A DNA stretch of 64,000 nt from Raphanus sativus (Eukaryota > Streptophyta > Magnoliopsida > Brassicales > Brassicaceae): positions 4,278,001-4,342,000 of the forward strand of contig NC_079517.1 in the NCBI RefSeq assembly GCF_000801105.2. The letters are read 5' to 3'. Each line of letters starts with the position of its first letter. The stretch's first letter is position 1. Positions 35,168 through 49,084 of the stretch are shown here, piece after piece. The position numbers and the translations under genes were made by a program. The notes below the pieces were generated by a model. The model made no database searches, was not told the DNA's origin, and worked only from the letters and a program-made list of their open reading frames with translations.

Positions 35168-35911
35168 ATTTAATTTTCAGGTTTGACATTGGTGTGTTTT
35201 GTCAATGTTAATAGTCTTCGTTTATAAATTGTGAGATTGTGTTTTTTTATAGTGCTTTTATTTAGTTTATTTTGTTATATTAAATAATATTGTTAAAATT
35301 TTGTTTTATATTCAATTCAAATTTTGTATATATATTTTTAAAACAAATACATTATTTGGACAAACCAAAAAATAATGAAACCAAGTTAAAAACATATAAA
35401 TGTATGTGATATATAAAGTTTTTATTATGGAATTATTTCCACTCTTAAGTTAATATATATTGGTAGGTTTTAAAATATCTAAACCATAGTTGGTTCAGAT
35501 TTATATACACAATATAGATTATCATATTACAAAGAATGGAGAGAAATGGTTGATGTGAAGATACATGATCTCAGCTAAATTATATTTCATGTTTTCTCAA
35601 ACTTATTATTTTATTTTTTGGTTTGTAATTGGTTAAGTAATTTATTAGACAATTGGTCACAGATTTGTTGGTTTGATGTTGAATAATATAAGTTGTAATC
35701 CTGATCTGGCCTTCATGTATAATAAGCCCAAAATATTTTATTTTGTTTCAAAGCAAATGACTCTAAGAATTTGGTTAGAGACTGTTGATTAAAATCGAAG
35801 TACTTGGTATGAAATGTGTTAAACGACAGAGTTTAAAACCTGTGACATATTTATATAATTTTTGTGGAAAAATCAGGATTATTTCTTTTTTGTATTCCTG
35901 ATTTAATAGAT
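35168..35911. repeat. Direct repeat copy B (about 0.75 kb)
   Basis: Second copy of the 34219-34984 repeat in the same orientation, offset about 950 bp. The pair could be an old tandem duplication or the arms of an unrecognised element; neither copy has clear TG...CA LTR ends. Confidence 0.85.
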
Positions 35912-36038
35912 CAAATGAGAAGGTTACTACTATATTAAACATAATGAGATATCTAAATTAATACTATATAACCATCAAGAAGATGGTCGTCTCCTCCTGC
36001 TTGAATAGCGTAGATTGGTATTGGTACTATAATAGAAA

Positions 36039-37066
36039 CTAGACCTTGACCCGTCCGACCGGACGGGTGTTTATTTTATATTTTTAGTTTTTTTGTTTAT
36101 ATTAAATGATGAATTTACGATATTTTAAACATAAATTTTAGACTAAAAATAAATTTTGGTAGTAATAATAAAAAGTTAAAATTAAAAATTTAATTAAATA
36201 TTCAGATATAAAATTTAAATTTTCTAACTAAAATAATATAAAAGCGGGTCATATTTTTTCTAATTCTAAAATCTTAGCATCTCTTATAAACAAATAAAAT
36301 AAATTTATAAAAATATAAAATATATAAACATATTTAGAACTATAATTTCTATTAAAATAAATTTATTAAAGAAAATAATCTTGCGCTGTTGTTATTTATT
36401 TATAGATTCGACCCGTAACTGTATAAATATTTTTTTCACTTTAATTTTTTCTGTGTACTAATGATATAATATATATATATATATGTACATTAAACTCTAT
36501 AACATTATTGTTAATATTACATTTTTAAAAATATTTTTTTATTTATTATGTTAAATAATTATATTTTATGATTTTAATTGTCTATTATATCACAGTATAT
36601 CATATAAACAAATCCAATATTTATAACTAATTGAACTTATATTTTGAAACCATTATACTAATAATATATGAATAAATTATTTTATATTATATTTATATGT
36701 TATATAAATTGATTATGTTATGTGATTTTAATATTTAATAAGTTAATACAAAATATATAGAGAAATCGATTTTGGTTAATATATGATTAAGGAAATTTAT
36801 TATTTAAATTAGAAAAAATATTAAATGTTTAAATCTATTATTTAAATTCAAATTAGGAAAATACATTTATTAATCAGAAAAGACAACAATAATTAAGGAA
36901 TCTAAATCAGAAAAGACAACAATAATTTTGGAAACACATTAAATAAACTGAAAAAGACAAGCATTAAAATAGGAAACTTAGTTAATTCTCAGTGGCATGC
37001 CATTGTAAATAAAACTGAAAATTAAGAGGTATTTTTTATTGGGTACTTCTCTTTTAATAAGATAGA
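36039..37066 (-). mobile_element. Non-autonomous Helitron, minus strand
   Basis: On the minus strand it starts TCTATCTTATTAAAAGAGAA (37066 leftward). It ends with the hairpin CCCGTCCGgtCGGACGGG (36048-36065), then TCAAGGTCTAG at 36039, followed by T. Length 1028 bp, very AT-rich inside, no coding capacity. It ends 156 bp before the tRNA-Ser gene. Confidence 0.88.
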
Positions 37067-37222
37067 TGAAACACAAAATTACAGAAACTTAAATCTGTGG
37101 AAGATGTAGTTATGTGACTGACAAACTTTACAGTATACGTTACTTCAAGCCATCCAACAAGCTATATTGGTTAACATAATTAACTAGATTAAGTTTAAAG
37201 AAATACAAGATTCTTCAAAAAC

Positions 37223-37304
37223 GTCGCTTTGGCCGAGTGGTTAAGGCGTGTGCCTGCTAAGTACATGGGGTTTCCCCGCGAGAGTTCGAATCTCTCAGGC
37301 GACG
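37223..37304 (+). tRNA. tRNA-Ser(GCT)
   Basis: Full cloverleaf by eye. The acceptor arm pairs GTCGCTT with AGGCGAC. The D arm and A-box read TGGCCGAGTGG. The anticodon is GCT at 37256-37258 in CCTGCTAAG. A long class II variable arm (CATGGGGTTTCCCCG) is present, and the T arm and B-box read GAGTTCGAATCTC. There is no intron. A T-rich tail (ATTTTTG) follows and can serve as the RNA polymerase III terminator. It reads serine AGC/AGT codons. Nothing suggests degradation. Confidence 0.95.
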
Positions 37305-37472
37305 TATATTTTTGTTATCTTTTATCCAACAGGTAATGAATTTGCATATCATATTCATATAATGAACCTCTCTAGTAATCTACACATTTTACCAACCAGA
37401 AAACTACAAAACAACAGGCTGTTTCTATTTAACTACCCGAGATAACAGATTGTTTATCTGTTTCTCTCAGTT

Positions 37473-40400
37473 TTAGTAGCCTTTGTTATCTACAGGGATC
37501 ATAGATCGAAGCTCCACTATCGATCTCGGTGCCTCCAACTCCATTCCCTTTACCGAGTCACCCAGCAACCTTTGCATCTCATCCTCAAATATCTCATCTA
37601 AAACCTGCAAATCAACAAGATACGAATCCAACAGAGACATTTGCCTGAATTACAATGATGAAAAGAGTTAGAGAAAGTCCAAAAAAGAAAAGTTTGAGTG
37701 TTAATTTACAGAAACTGCGATAGTTAGGCCTTTGTGCCAAGTCGCGTTGTATTTCTTATCTGTCAAAAGGAGAATCACGTCCTGCGAAAAGGAAAAAATA
37801 AGTAAACATGATAAGTAAGAACAGTGATGAAGACGCAAGAAACAAACGGGTTTACGAAGTTGATTTTGCTCTCTAAACCTGTCCCATGCTGTCCCATATT
37901 CCTTTGCATATTAAGACAAACACATCGACCGGCAAAACACAATGCAGTTGTTCCATGGTCTTGTCTGCAAAATCCTTCAAACTCTGCATTCTGTCTCTAA
38001 CATCAGGTTCCGTTGTTGTTTCCTTTAAGTCGTGGATGATGTTCTTCATTTTCATGTGACGTTGCATCTTCACCTGTTAACACTTAACATATATAAAGAA
38101 GTTTTGAGAATACAAGACAGAACTACAAGTTCAGAAAGGAGTAACCTACGTTTTCTGCAAGCTTCTCCACGAGCGCTTGCGTGTAACTTCTGAACTTTGA
38201 TTTTAACAGTACAGTCACTTGGCTCAGCTGCTCTCCCAAAACTCTCTTCTTTTCATCAGATAGATAAGAGTTCCACTCCTCGAACCGTGCCTCTGTACTC
38301 GTCCGTAACTTGTCAAGCACTCTTTTCATGGAATTTAGAAAGACTCCAAGCTGAAACATGTTTTTTTTTCTTTCTTCCAGGTTTTATCTTAAAAAAAAAG
38401 CTCTAAACGAAACTTAAAAGAGTCTCAAAACAGAGGAAACGTACCTCTTTTGGAACAGAGTAAGTGCCTTTCTTGGTCAATCTCTGGACGTACTTCAGGG
38501 CACTTATCTTGCTATCCTTTAAAGGATTTAGAACTTCGAAAAACTGCTTCTCCAACGCTTCAAGCATCGCCCTCTCTGAATCTGCAACAACCTTTCCATA
38601 GAGAAAATGCAATACACATAAGTAAGTCAGCCTTTCTGATCCATGAAGCAACATGTCTTATCGTTTTTTCTTTTGTTTACTACTTACTTCCTCCAAGGCC
38701 ACTGCATATTCAGGCCAACGTCTGATGATGATATCATACTCATCAAGTGTCACGTTGATTAACTCATACATCTCATCGACAAAAGGTGAGGTCATGTCTT
38801 GAATCTCACTACATACTTTTCCCTGATTATAATTAAAAAAACATTCTCAGTTTCATGCATTCTAGCGACAGCACTACAGAGAGAGGACTTGTTGTTGCAA
38901 GATTAGTACCGTTTCTGACTTGCAGAACTCATATAGAGCACTTCTTTTCTCTTCTATCCAACCAGCAATATATGAATGGAAAATCTCTCTCGCATTGAAG
39001 CCACCTTTGATAGGACTGTCATACATGCCAATGAAAGTGCATATCAGTAACATAGAAGTTAAAAACTCTCAGTAAATTAGCAATAGCAAATGTTACTTTA
39101 GTTTCCAACGCGTGAGATCGGCTTCAAAGTCAGCAGTGGTAATCACAAGGTCGACAACTTGAGGAGATGGTGAAGGAGGAGGCCATGAAGTAAGATATTC
39201 CATTAGTATTTTTAGTAGATCAGTCCTGTATATTGCTGCTGAAAGATCTGGGAGGTCTATAAACCTGTTTTTTTTTTGTGTTCAGTTCACACAACAGCGA
39301 GATCATCCACTATAATAGTTATATGTAAATGTTTTTTGTATGTATGAAACTTAGAGAAACCTTGGGAGCACATTGCTCTTGTGGATGGCTATATCAGTGG
39401 AGATTTCCTTCTTAAGGCTAAGAACTAAAGACTTCAATTTCTGATAAGAAATGACTTGTGCATCCTCAATGCCTTTGTCAGGTATATCATATGTTTCTAG
39501 TAGGTATATTCTTGATCTTTTCTTTAAAGCAGCCTGAAATTCAATGTAATAACGCATCGGAATAAACGATGGGAGCAAGTAGACAGAAGAGATTGTGTGT
39601 GTGTGTTTGATACCTGAAAGTATCTGCAAAGGCTTAGTTGTGCCTCTTGGCTTGACAAGTCGTTGAGAAGACTGTAAAGCTTGGTAGCTGATGCTATAGC
39701 GGGTGCAGGAGTGCCTGTAGGAGGCTCAACAACATGTTTGATTCCAGAGAAACATGATTCATCTAGAGATTTATAATTCTCGAATGTCAAAGCAAGAATC
39801 ATCTGAACTTTTTCATCAATCTCCGCAAGCATTCGATTCTGTCAGAATGCACCAAAAAAGGAGAGTGAGATACTTGAAAACTGAAACATGACCTACACAA
39901 GAAAATGAAAACAAAAAAAAAACTACCTCTTGCTGACTCAGTGTAGCCTTATAGTTCTCTTTCATTATAACAGGGCAGAGAAAATCATATATCAGATCAA
40001 GGCAGTACTTAGTAGGCGACGCAACATCCATGACATATGAAAGATATCTGCAGATCATGAAAAGTCTCTCGTAACAACATGACTTCATTGCATGAAAACT
40101 TTTTGGTCTAATGGTTTCTAAGTTACCTCAGTTTTGTATATGCATCAGAAATGCCGTAAAGGGAGGCAAACTGAGTGACCATCCAATGCCATGGCCCTTT
40201 AATCACCAGGTTTTGTCTCTGAAACTGTTCAGCTTGCATAGCCACTTCCAATACCAAGTCATATGCTGAAGTTTCTGCAACCAACCCACACTAAACATGA
40301 AAGTAAAAGAAGGTCAGTATCACAAAAGTTCAAAAGGTTAAAACAAGTAGGTAAAAAAGGCATGTACCTTAGTTTTTTCATCTAAGCTGCTTAAGTAGTT

Positions 40401-41848
40401 TATATGAAGTTGGATTCTGCCAATACGTTCATGCTCCGGCTCATGATATATTGCCCACCATTTAAGCTTATCACTCTGTTACAACAGGCAGCAGTTTAGA
40501 TTCTTAAGACAAATCATCTTGTAGAGAACACAACATAAGCTTGCTTAATTACAAGTATCTCACCGGTTCTTCAACTATGGCTGCTAGTTGAGCTAAGACA
40601 CGACCACAAAACTTCCCCTTGGAATCACGAACTTCAACAATCAAATCATCACCGATGCTTTCTGGTAAACTACAAACGGAGACCTAATTTTAAAACTAAA
40701 AGCTATACAACAAAAAGAGAAGTATGAATGTGCAAGAAGACTGTTACAAGAAAAATGTTTCGCCGGATCCAGGTTGTGTTTTAACTTCCTCAATAGAGCT
40801 CTTCAGCTTCATACAGCATGAAAACTTTTCTGAAATCAAAAGTAATGTTTATATCGTTAGCTGAAACCCTAGAAGATACAAGTAACTAAAATGCAACCGA
40901 GTAGTATATACCTTGTGATGCTTTAAGAGAACGTGGTCTGCCGTGAGATGTTGTAACAAATTCTTTTCGAAGGACTTTTGAGACCTCTCTGAGGTAGTGA
41001 GCACATGCACGCATATACTCGACACTTTTACGTGAAATAGAATCTTCAAGAGTAACTCGAGGAGTGACATGAACACTCTTGACTGCTTTCCATCCAGAAT
41101 ACAAAGTAGCATTCAGCTTCTCTAGTTGCTGACTAATAACTTCACGCTTCAGCGATGGAATAGTACTGCAACCAGGTTGTGGATCTGATTCCATTTTGAT
41201 CTTACCAACTGTAAAAGACTACTGCACACTTTTTAGTTATCTGTTTCAACACTAAGACGTGATGAGAGAGTGTACCTTGGAGTTTGATCTTTCCAACATT
41301 TTTTTTGGATTTTTGATGAGTTGCCTCAGTAACCAAGTGAGAAGGTGTATCTCCCAGTAGTTCTTCTTCATACCGAAGCAATAAATGCTGCAAACTATAT
41401 ATTTCCAATTCTTAACATTAAACAAGAGAGGAGGCAGCGGCGTCACAAAGATCACAAACAAAACATATAATAATATTACCAAAACAATGTCTCACCCAAA
41501 TGCATTTCGGATCAAAACGCAGTCGTTCTCGAGGAAGTATGAAGAAGCCTCACTGTCACTATCTTTTGCTAAAGAATGAAGACACAGCCGTACGCAGGCT
41601 TCATAGCAAACCATTGCGGACCACGGACCTTGTTCACTAATAACATATATTTGAAAAAGAAAAAAAAGTGAGTGATTTATGAAATTGTAGAACGCGGATA
41701 AGAGACTCGAAAACTCGATTTCTCACCTCGCGTGAAACTTTGGAAAACGAGAAGGCAATGTCCCTGGAGTTTCAGTGGTCGATGCTGCTGAGTCGGACAA
41801 ATGATCTGCACAATGAACCTTTGAACCAACCTCCTTTAAGCCTTTCAT
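37473..41848 (-). CDS. DUF810 / Munc13-homology (PATROL1-like) protein, 19 coding exons
   Basis: Exons 5' to 3': 41727-41848, 41496-41636, 41276-41394, 40912-41208, 40748-40829, 40564-40669, 40368-40475, 40127-40290, 39927-40047, 39614-39838, 39361-39533, 39097-39264, 38910-39015, 38688-38822, 38445-38591, 38150-38350, 37879-38073, 37710-37781, 37473-37604; 937 aa. A C2-like stretch (GDDLIVEVRDSKGKFCGRVL) lies mid-protein. Conserved MUN-type blocks follow: SLDESCFSG, SATKLYSLLNDLSSQEAQLS, KKRSRIYLLETYD, SPFVDEMYELIN, LNSMKRVLDKLR, MELEAPRSIVELRSM. Arabidopsis PATROL1, a relative, tethers vesicles delivering a proton pump to the plasma membrane. The start has an in-frame TGA just upstream. The N-terminus is shorter than PATROL1's, and the many introns resemble the At4g11670 branch. 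It is not a syntenic neighbour I expect here. Confidence 0.88.
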
Positions 41849-41917
41849 TGTTCAAACTTTTCTCTCAAGTTACAAACAAAAATCAAATTGATTATTGTTA
41901 CTAGACAGATCAATATA

Positions 41918-42379
41918 GAGAAATTGCCAAAAATACCATTTTCATAGTATCACTTTTCATGTTTACACTAACCACTTTTACCACTACGAAGGGTTTAGAT
42001 TTGAAGGTTTAGGATTTAGGGTTTAGATTTGATGTTTTAGAGTTTAAGGTATATAGTTTAGGGTTTAGAGTTGAGGATTTAGGGTTTAGAATTGAGGATT
42101 TAGGGTTTATAGTTTAGACTTTAGGGTTTAGGGTTTAGGATATTGAATTCAGGGTATATAGTTTAGGGTTTAGGGTTTAGAGTTGAAGATTTTGGGTTTA
42201 GGGTTTAGAATTAGAGGTTTAGGATTTAGAATTTGAGATTAGAATTTTGAAAAACATATAAAAACAAAGATATAAGAGTTTTTACCATTTCAATAAATAA
42301 GGTATTTTTGAAAATGTGTCTTTAGTGGTGGTAAAGATGAATAACGGTACCTTGAAAGTGGTATTTTTGAAAATTCCCC
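41918..42379. mobile_element. MULE-type MITE with telomere-like interior, in the DUF810 5'UTR intron
   Basis: Terminal inverted repeats GAGAAATTGCCAAAAATACC and its near complement GGTATTTTTGAAAATTCCCC, flanked by a perfect 9-bp duplication ATCAATATA (41909-41917 and 42380-42388). Nine bases is the Mutator signature. About 250 bp of the interior (41995-42235) consists of degenerate TTTAGGG-like units. The element sits in the apparent intron between the 5'UTR exon (donor at 42463) and the first coding exon. Confidence 0.85.
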
Positions 42380-42463
42380 ATCAATATAAACATAAACATT
42401 TTATTTAAACAATAGTGTAAACAAGTTCAGCAAGAAAAAAAAAGCTGTTAAGATTGGTGGTAC

Positions 42464-42700
42464 CTGTATATTCAACCTCAACGTCTTTCTTTCTCCGATG
42501 AATCGAACTTCCTTTTTTTATCAAGGATAGCAATTTACAACTACAAGTAGCCTCGATATCGGCTCACTCACAGTACGAGATCTCCGATCAACTCCTCGAT
42601 ACGTATCACCATGGGAGAATCGACTGAAGACCTCACGACCGCCACTACTCGATTCCAGTTCTAAGCGCCTAAACAGAGAACAATAGAAACTATACAAAGC
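42464..42700 (-). promoter_or_regulatory. 5'UTR exon of the DUF810 gene, with a small upstream ORF
   Basis: Minus-strand leader ending GAATATACAG|GTACC at 42464. It contains a 14-codon upstream ORF (42612 down to 42568) reading MVIRIEELIGDLVL and a stop, closed well before the main start at 41848. The upstream edge of the exon is approximate. Confidence 0.55.
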
Positions 42701-43462
42701 CCCAGCCTTTTATTTAACTGTAAACCCTCCAATTGATACAGAGTCTTTCCGCTCCTTCTCCACGTCAGCGTTATGATTTCTTCCTTTGACCCTCTCCAAC
42801 CGTATCAATCAGAGGATTAAGAGACGAGAACATTTTTAAGAAATTGTCTTTCACTATAAACAAGTTGGTTGTAGATTAACAAGTGTCTTATTAGCGTTTC
42901 TTAATTAGTTTTTTTTCTGGATTTGGTTGTTTGTAGATACTGTTTTTTTCCTAAACGGTTTCTAAAAAGGGTTAATTAATGTATTCTTGGACTCTTTATA
43001 TTTAACACTATCATCTAATCTTTTATATATCACATTTAGAAGATTTGGTTATTATTGTTTTATCTTTCCATTTCTTGCTTTAACCTTTTAATAAAAAAAC
43101 TTTGTTTTATCAAGTTGAAAGCATATTTTTCACAAAGAATAGTGCTGAAAGGTTTTGTCACAAATATCTGAATGTAGATACTATTTCTACACATTAAAGT
43201 TAATTGTTATTTATGATACCTTTACTTTTCACCCATTAAAATAAACGATGTCAGTTTACAAAAAACAATAAAAAGTAAGCATTGTCTAATGTTTTAAATT
43301 AATTTAAAACCAATCAATATTATTAAATTATGAAACCATAATATAATTTACACTATTGAAATACTATATATCCTCAATTTATAAATTTTCGTATACTTTT
43401 ACTATATATCTAAACTAATTGATGGCACTCACAACAAAATTAAACTTTTAAATCTAATCACT
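42701..43462. other. Promoter of the DUF810 gene and AT-rich spacer
   Basis: No gene, RNA or terminal repeat is recognised. The first 100-150 bases likely hold the core promoter. Confidence 0.4.
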
Positions 43463-45838
43463 TTTTGTTAGCGATGATATTAGTAAGGTTTATGATAGAA
43501 TTGAGTGGAATTTTCTTGTAAAGGTTATGAGGAAATTGTGATTTGATGATATCTCGATCTTTTGGATAATGTCTTGTATTCGATCGGTTACCTGTTTAGT
43601 CCTGATAAATGATATTAAACCTTCTCGGGGATTCGACAAGAAGATTCATTATCACCTTCTTTATTCTTAATGTGTGCTGAAATTCTCAGTTTAAGGTTAG
43701 ATAAGGCTCAAAGGGACGAAGGAATTCAATGGTATGAAGCTGGCTAGACATTGTACTAGTATCACACATCTTCTTTTCGAAGATGATTCTTTATTTTTTT
43801 GTCGAGCGGAAGCTTCTGACTGCAATCGTTTGGCTAATATTCTTGAGAAATATGAGAAGGTCTTGGGTCAAAAGGTAAACTACAACCAATATTCTTTGAT
43901 CTTTGGTAAGAGGATTCCGGTTCAAATGAGACAACAACTTCATCACATTCTCAAAATAGATACTACAAGAGGGGTAGGAAAGTATTTAGGATTAACAGAA
44001 CAGTTTGGTAGGAGTAAGGTTCGGAATTTTAGCTATTTTGTGGATAGAGTTAAACGTCGGCTAGAACCTTGGTATAATCGGTATTTATCTCAGGCTGGGA
44101 AAGAGGTTCTAATCAAATCGATTTTGCAATCCGTACCAGTGTATTCTATGAGTTGTTTCTTGTTGCCAAAAACAGTCTGTGATGAAATTCATTTATTACT
44201 TGCAAATTTTTGGTGGGGAAAGAACTGTGATAAAAGGAAAATTCCATGGGTCTCTTGGAAAAGATTATACTTACCTAAGAAGGAGGGTGGTATGGGATTT
44301 AGGGATTTATATAGTTTCAATAAAGCTTTGCTTGCTAAGCAAGCTTGAAGGATTCTTAATAATACTAATTCTCTCTTGGCTCGTATTTACCGTGGAAGAT
44401 ATCATAATACTACGACATTTTTATAGTCGTCGGCATCTAGAAATTATTCTTATGGATGAAAATCTATCCAAGTAGGAAAGCAATTGTTGGTTCAAAGGGG
44501 TAGAATTCAGATTGGAGATGGATCGAGTACAAATGTATGGAATCAACAATGGATTCCAGTGTTACCACCTCGACGTCTAATAAGAGAGGACCATAATGAA
44601 TTTTTTTTGGTATCAGACTTAATACATCCGACAAACAGAGAGTGGGATGTTAATAAACTGGCGGTGGTGTTTAATCAACAAGATCAGCCATTGATTAGGT
44701 CTATCAAGCTCTCCAGGTACAATAATGTGGATGTAGTTATATGGCCTTTTGTTCGTAATGGTATCTACACTGTGAAATCTGGATATTGGGTTATTACTCA
44801 TTTCTTCGTGGAAGGAGATCTCATTGTTCCTGCTGATGGTTCAGTTGCTTTGAAAAAACGAATATGGAAGTTAAAAATTCTTCCCACAATTAAACTCTTT
44901 TTATGGAGGTTGGTATCTGGAGCAGTTCCTACGGCTGCTAGAATGTGTACAAGAGGAATTTTTATTGATCCGATCTGTCAGAGATGTTGTATGGAGGAAG
45001 AAACGATTTTCCATATGCTGTTTGAATGCCTCCATGCTAAGGCTATATGGAGATGTGCTAATAATCCTCTGCAGGTGTTTTTTCAAATGATCTTGAGGAT
45101 AATTTAGTTCTTTTGTTTATTCAAATGGATGCTCTTAATGATCAGTTACCTCTATCATTTTTTTGGATTGTGTGGTATATCGGAAATCGAAAAATGCTTT
45201 TCTATTCTCTAAAAGAAACGTTCATCCCTCAGAAGATGCAAGGAAAGCTCTGGATGTTAATGCAGAATAGTATGCTAATTGTGGTAGTGATAATATAACA
45301 TTGAGATGCCTTGTTCGCGATTCAAGATGGATTCCTCCTCTGTGTGGATGGATTAAATGTAATTTTGATGCAAGCTTTCGAGCAGATAGGGAATTTACAG
45401 GTATAGGTTGGATAGTTAGGGATGATAATGGTGCTTACTTAGCTTCTGGAATGGTTAACACTAAAGGTATTTCTTCGAATCTAGTAGTTGAAGCTTCTAG
45501 TTTTCTTGTGGCTCTGCAACAAATGTGGTTTCTAAGATGGCGACATATATGGTTTGAAGGAGATTGTAGGCAGTTAGCTTATCTTATCAATAAACGACAA
45601 TCGGATGTCGAGATAGGAAATCTTTTTAGTGATATTTTATATTGAATATTGTTATCGCCGCTATGTTCATTGGACTAGGTTAATCGTGAACGAAACCAAG
45701 CAATGAATATGTTAGCGAAGAAGTCTTTAAATTTACTTAGTTTATCTGTAATTTTTAATGTTCCTCCATCATGGTTGGTGGATTATCTGTATGCTCCTTT
45801 TACAATCTGATCTAATAAAATGGTTGTTACAAAAAAAA
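43463..45838 (+). mobile_element. Truncated L1-type LINE retrotransposon, multiply frameshifted
   Basis: The 5' end is truncated inside the reverse transcriptase (KVYDRIEW near 43482). Broken frames follow: THLLFEDDSLFFCRAEASDC at 43761, where the family's FADD catalytic motif reads FEDD; then GKYLGLTEQFGRSK, SQAGKEVLIKSILQSVPVYS and IPWVSWKRLYLPKKEGGMGF. A zf-RVT region (KLKILPTIKLFLWRL) and a C-terminal RNase H domain (CNFDASFRADREFTGIGW, 45359 on) come next. Stops and frameshifts fall at 43541, 43620-43635, 44346 and 45105. A short poly(A) at 45831-45838 marks the 3' end. No target duplication is resolved. It is not functional. Confidence 0.92.
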
Positions 45839-46455
45839 TAGTCTAGTTCGAGAAATAACTAACCTAAGAGCAATATTATTGGTGTCCTTGTATTAGGGTC
45901 CTTAAAAAGAATAATATGTTATGTATATATTATATATGCGTGTGTATTTGTGGGTTAATGACTTTACAGAAACCAAAACCGAAAATTCCTTATTTAAAGA
46001 CTTTAGTATAATGACACCAATAAGGAGATAGATATATCATTTCATCATGTGTTATCGATAACTCGCAAGCCGACTACAGTGTTTAGCTTCATAAGACCCA
46101 TATTAGGCCTAATAAAGGCCCAAATATCCAGCCGGAATTCTCAATTTAAAACTAGTGAGTAGAAGAAGCTGACTCGCTCACTAAAAAAATCACTATCGTC
46201 CATTCACTCGCTCTTATCATAAAACCAAAACCCTTACCACATTCTACGCTCTCCTACATGCTAAACGCGCCTGACTTTAACAAAGTATCTGAGTAAAACG
46301 ATGCCGCATTTGCGAAACTAAAACCACGCGCGAGTGGAGAATATATATATTTTCCATAGTCCCACCCGACTCTTTTTCTCTTTATTCTTCTTCTTCTCCG
46401 TTTCTTTTTCATTTTCTTACAAAAAAAAAAAAAAATCTCACATTCTCTCTCTCCA
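45839..46455 (+). promoter_or_regulatory. Promoter and leader of the 14-3-3 gene
   Basis: A TATA-like GAATATATATATTTT lies near 46338-46352. A strong pyrimidine patch (46373-46410) and an A-tract precede the start codon. A short inverted pair TTATTGGTGTC / GACACCAATAA (about 45869-45879 and 46014-46024) may be an old MITE. Confidence 0.5.
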
Positions 46456-47895
<1,440 letters not shown>

Positions 47896-49084
47896 GGAGG
47901 ATCTTTGATGGAAAAAGGGAGAGAGCTATGCTGCCATGTTTCCGATCTCAAGATCCTTATATAACATCGGCTTGAAAAATATTATTCTTTTAAGTGTTTA
48001 TGATGAGTATGTGCACAGCTTGATGATTTGTCTACTTTTATCTTAAAAGTCTAAAACTATGTGCTCTAAAACTTGTAATCTCTTAAGACTTTGATGAAGC
48101 CTTGAAAACCTCTTTATCCTTATACTCAAATTTTGATTCTCCTACCTCTGGTTCGAGTTGGAAACCAACGATCCACCCTTTCCTCTGGTTCTAGTTGGAA
48201 ACAAATATTCTATTGATTCAAGTTGGATACCAAAAATCTTGGTTTCATTTTTTTGGTGGATGAATATACAAAACCAGTCAAAGAACCAATAATCAGTGAG
48301 CCTCTCAGGATTACTTTTCTTTATGGGTTATAGTTATAGAAGAAAAAACATAATAGAAGTTTTGGGTTAAACTATGTTGATCTGTAGCAAACTGTATAGG
48401 TGAAAAATGTCTCAAGCAAGGAGCTCTTTCACAAGTGTTTTAAAAAAGTTCAGGCAAATGGAATTAAACTTCAACTTAACTATTCTTTGAGTGACTACAA
48501 TTCCAAGGAGAAGTGTAGGTTTCACACTGGAGCTTCTTCAATATTGAGATTCTATAGCAGTGTTGATTATTATTTGTTATTGCGATTTGTTGCAGCTGTA
48601 AACATGTGAATGTCTCTCATAATAAGATCATTTTCAGCTTAACTTAAAATATACTCCATTTATTTTCAGATTTTCTTTCTATTAGAGGCTGGAAGAGTCC
48701 TGAGTACAATCAGTTATAATCTATAAAGATATTAAACTAATACAAATCACAGGGAAAATTAAATTTTCTATTCAGAATGAAAAAAAACGTATCAATAATT
48801 TTATCTAAATTTAATATTGTTATATTATAGGTTTTGTTCTACATTTTAAAATATTAAACCCACCGATTATCACCTTAAACAAGATATATTCTACAGATCT
48901 AAATACTTTGTTGTTATATTAATAAGGTGTACTCTTTCCCATGGTCTGATACATTTCAAAATAATAAACACCGATTTTTCTTTTATATTATAGAAGTAAG
49001 TATAAAAGAAATTATATTCAAATCTCTTTTGTAGTTGCTTACCAAAAAAAAAAAAAAAGAAAAAAACATGTATTTAATGTACTA
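47896..49084. other. 14-3-3 3'UTR and spacer
   Basis: The first 400 bases include the 3'UTR; they are partly duplicated at 52800-53214. An open frame at 48400-48609 (MKNVSSKELFHKCFKKVQ...) has no recognised relatives and is probably chance or debris. Confidence 0.45.

Noticed and set aside
41995..42235. Interstitial telomere
   Set aside because: Units are degenerate and enclosed by MULE-type terminal repeats with a target duplication, so they belong to a transposon.
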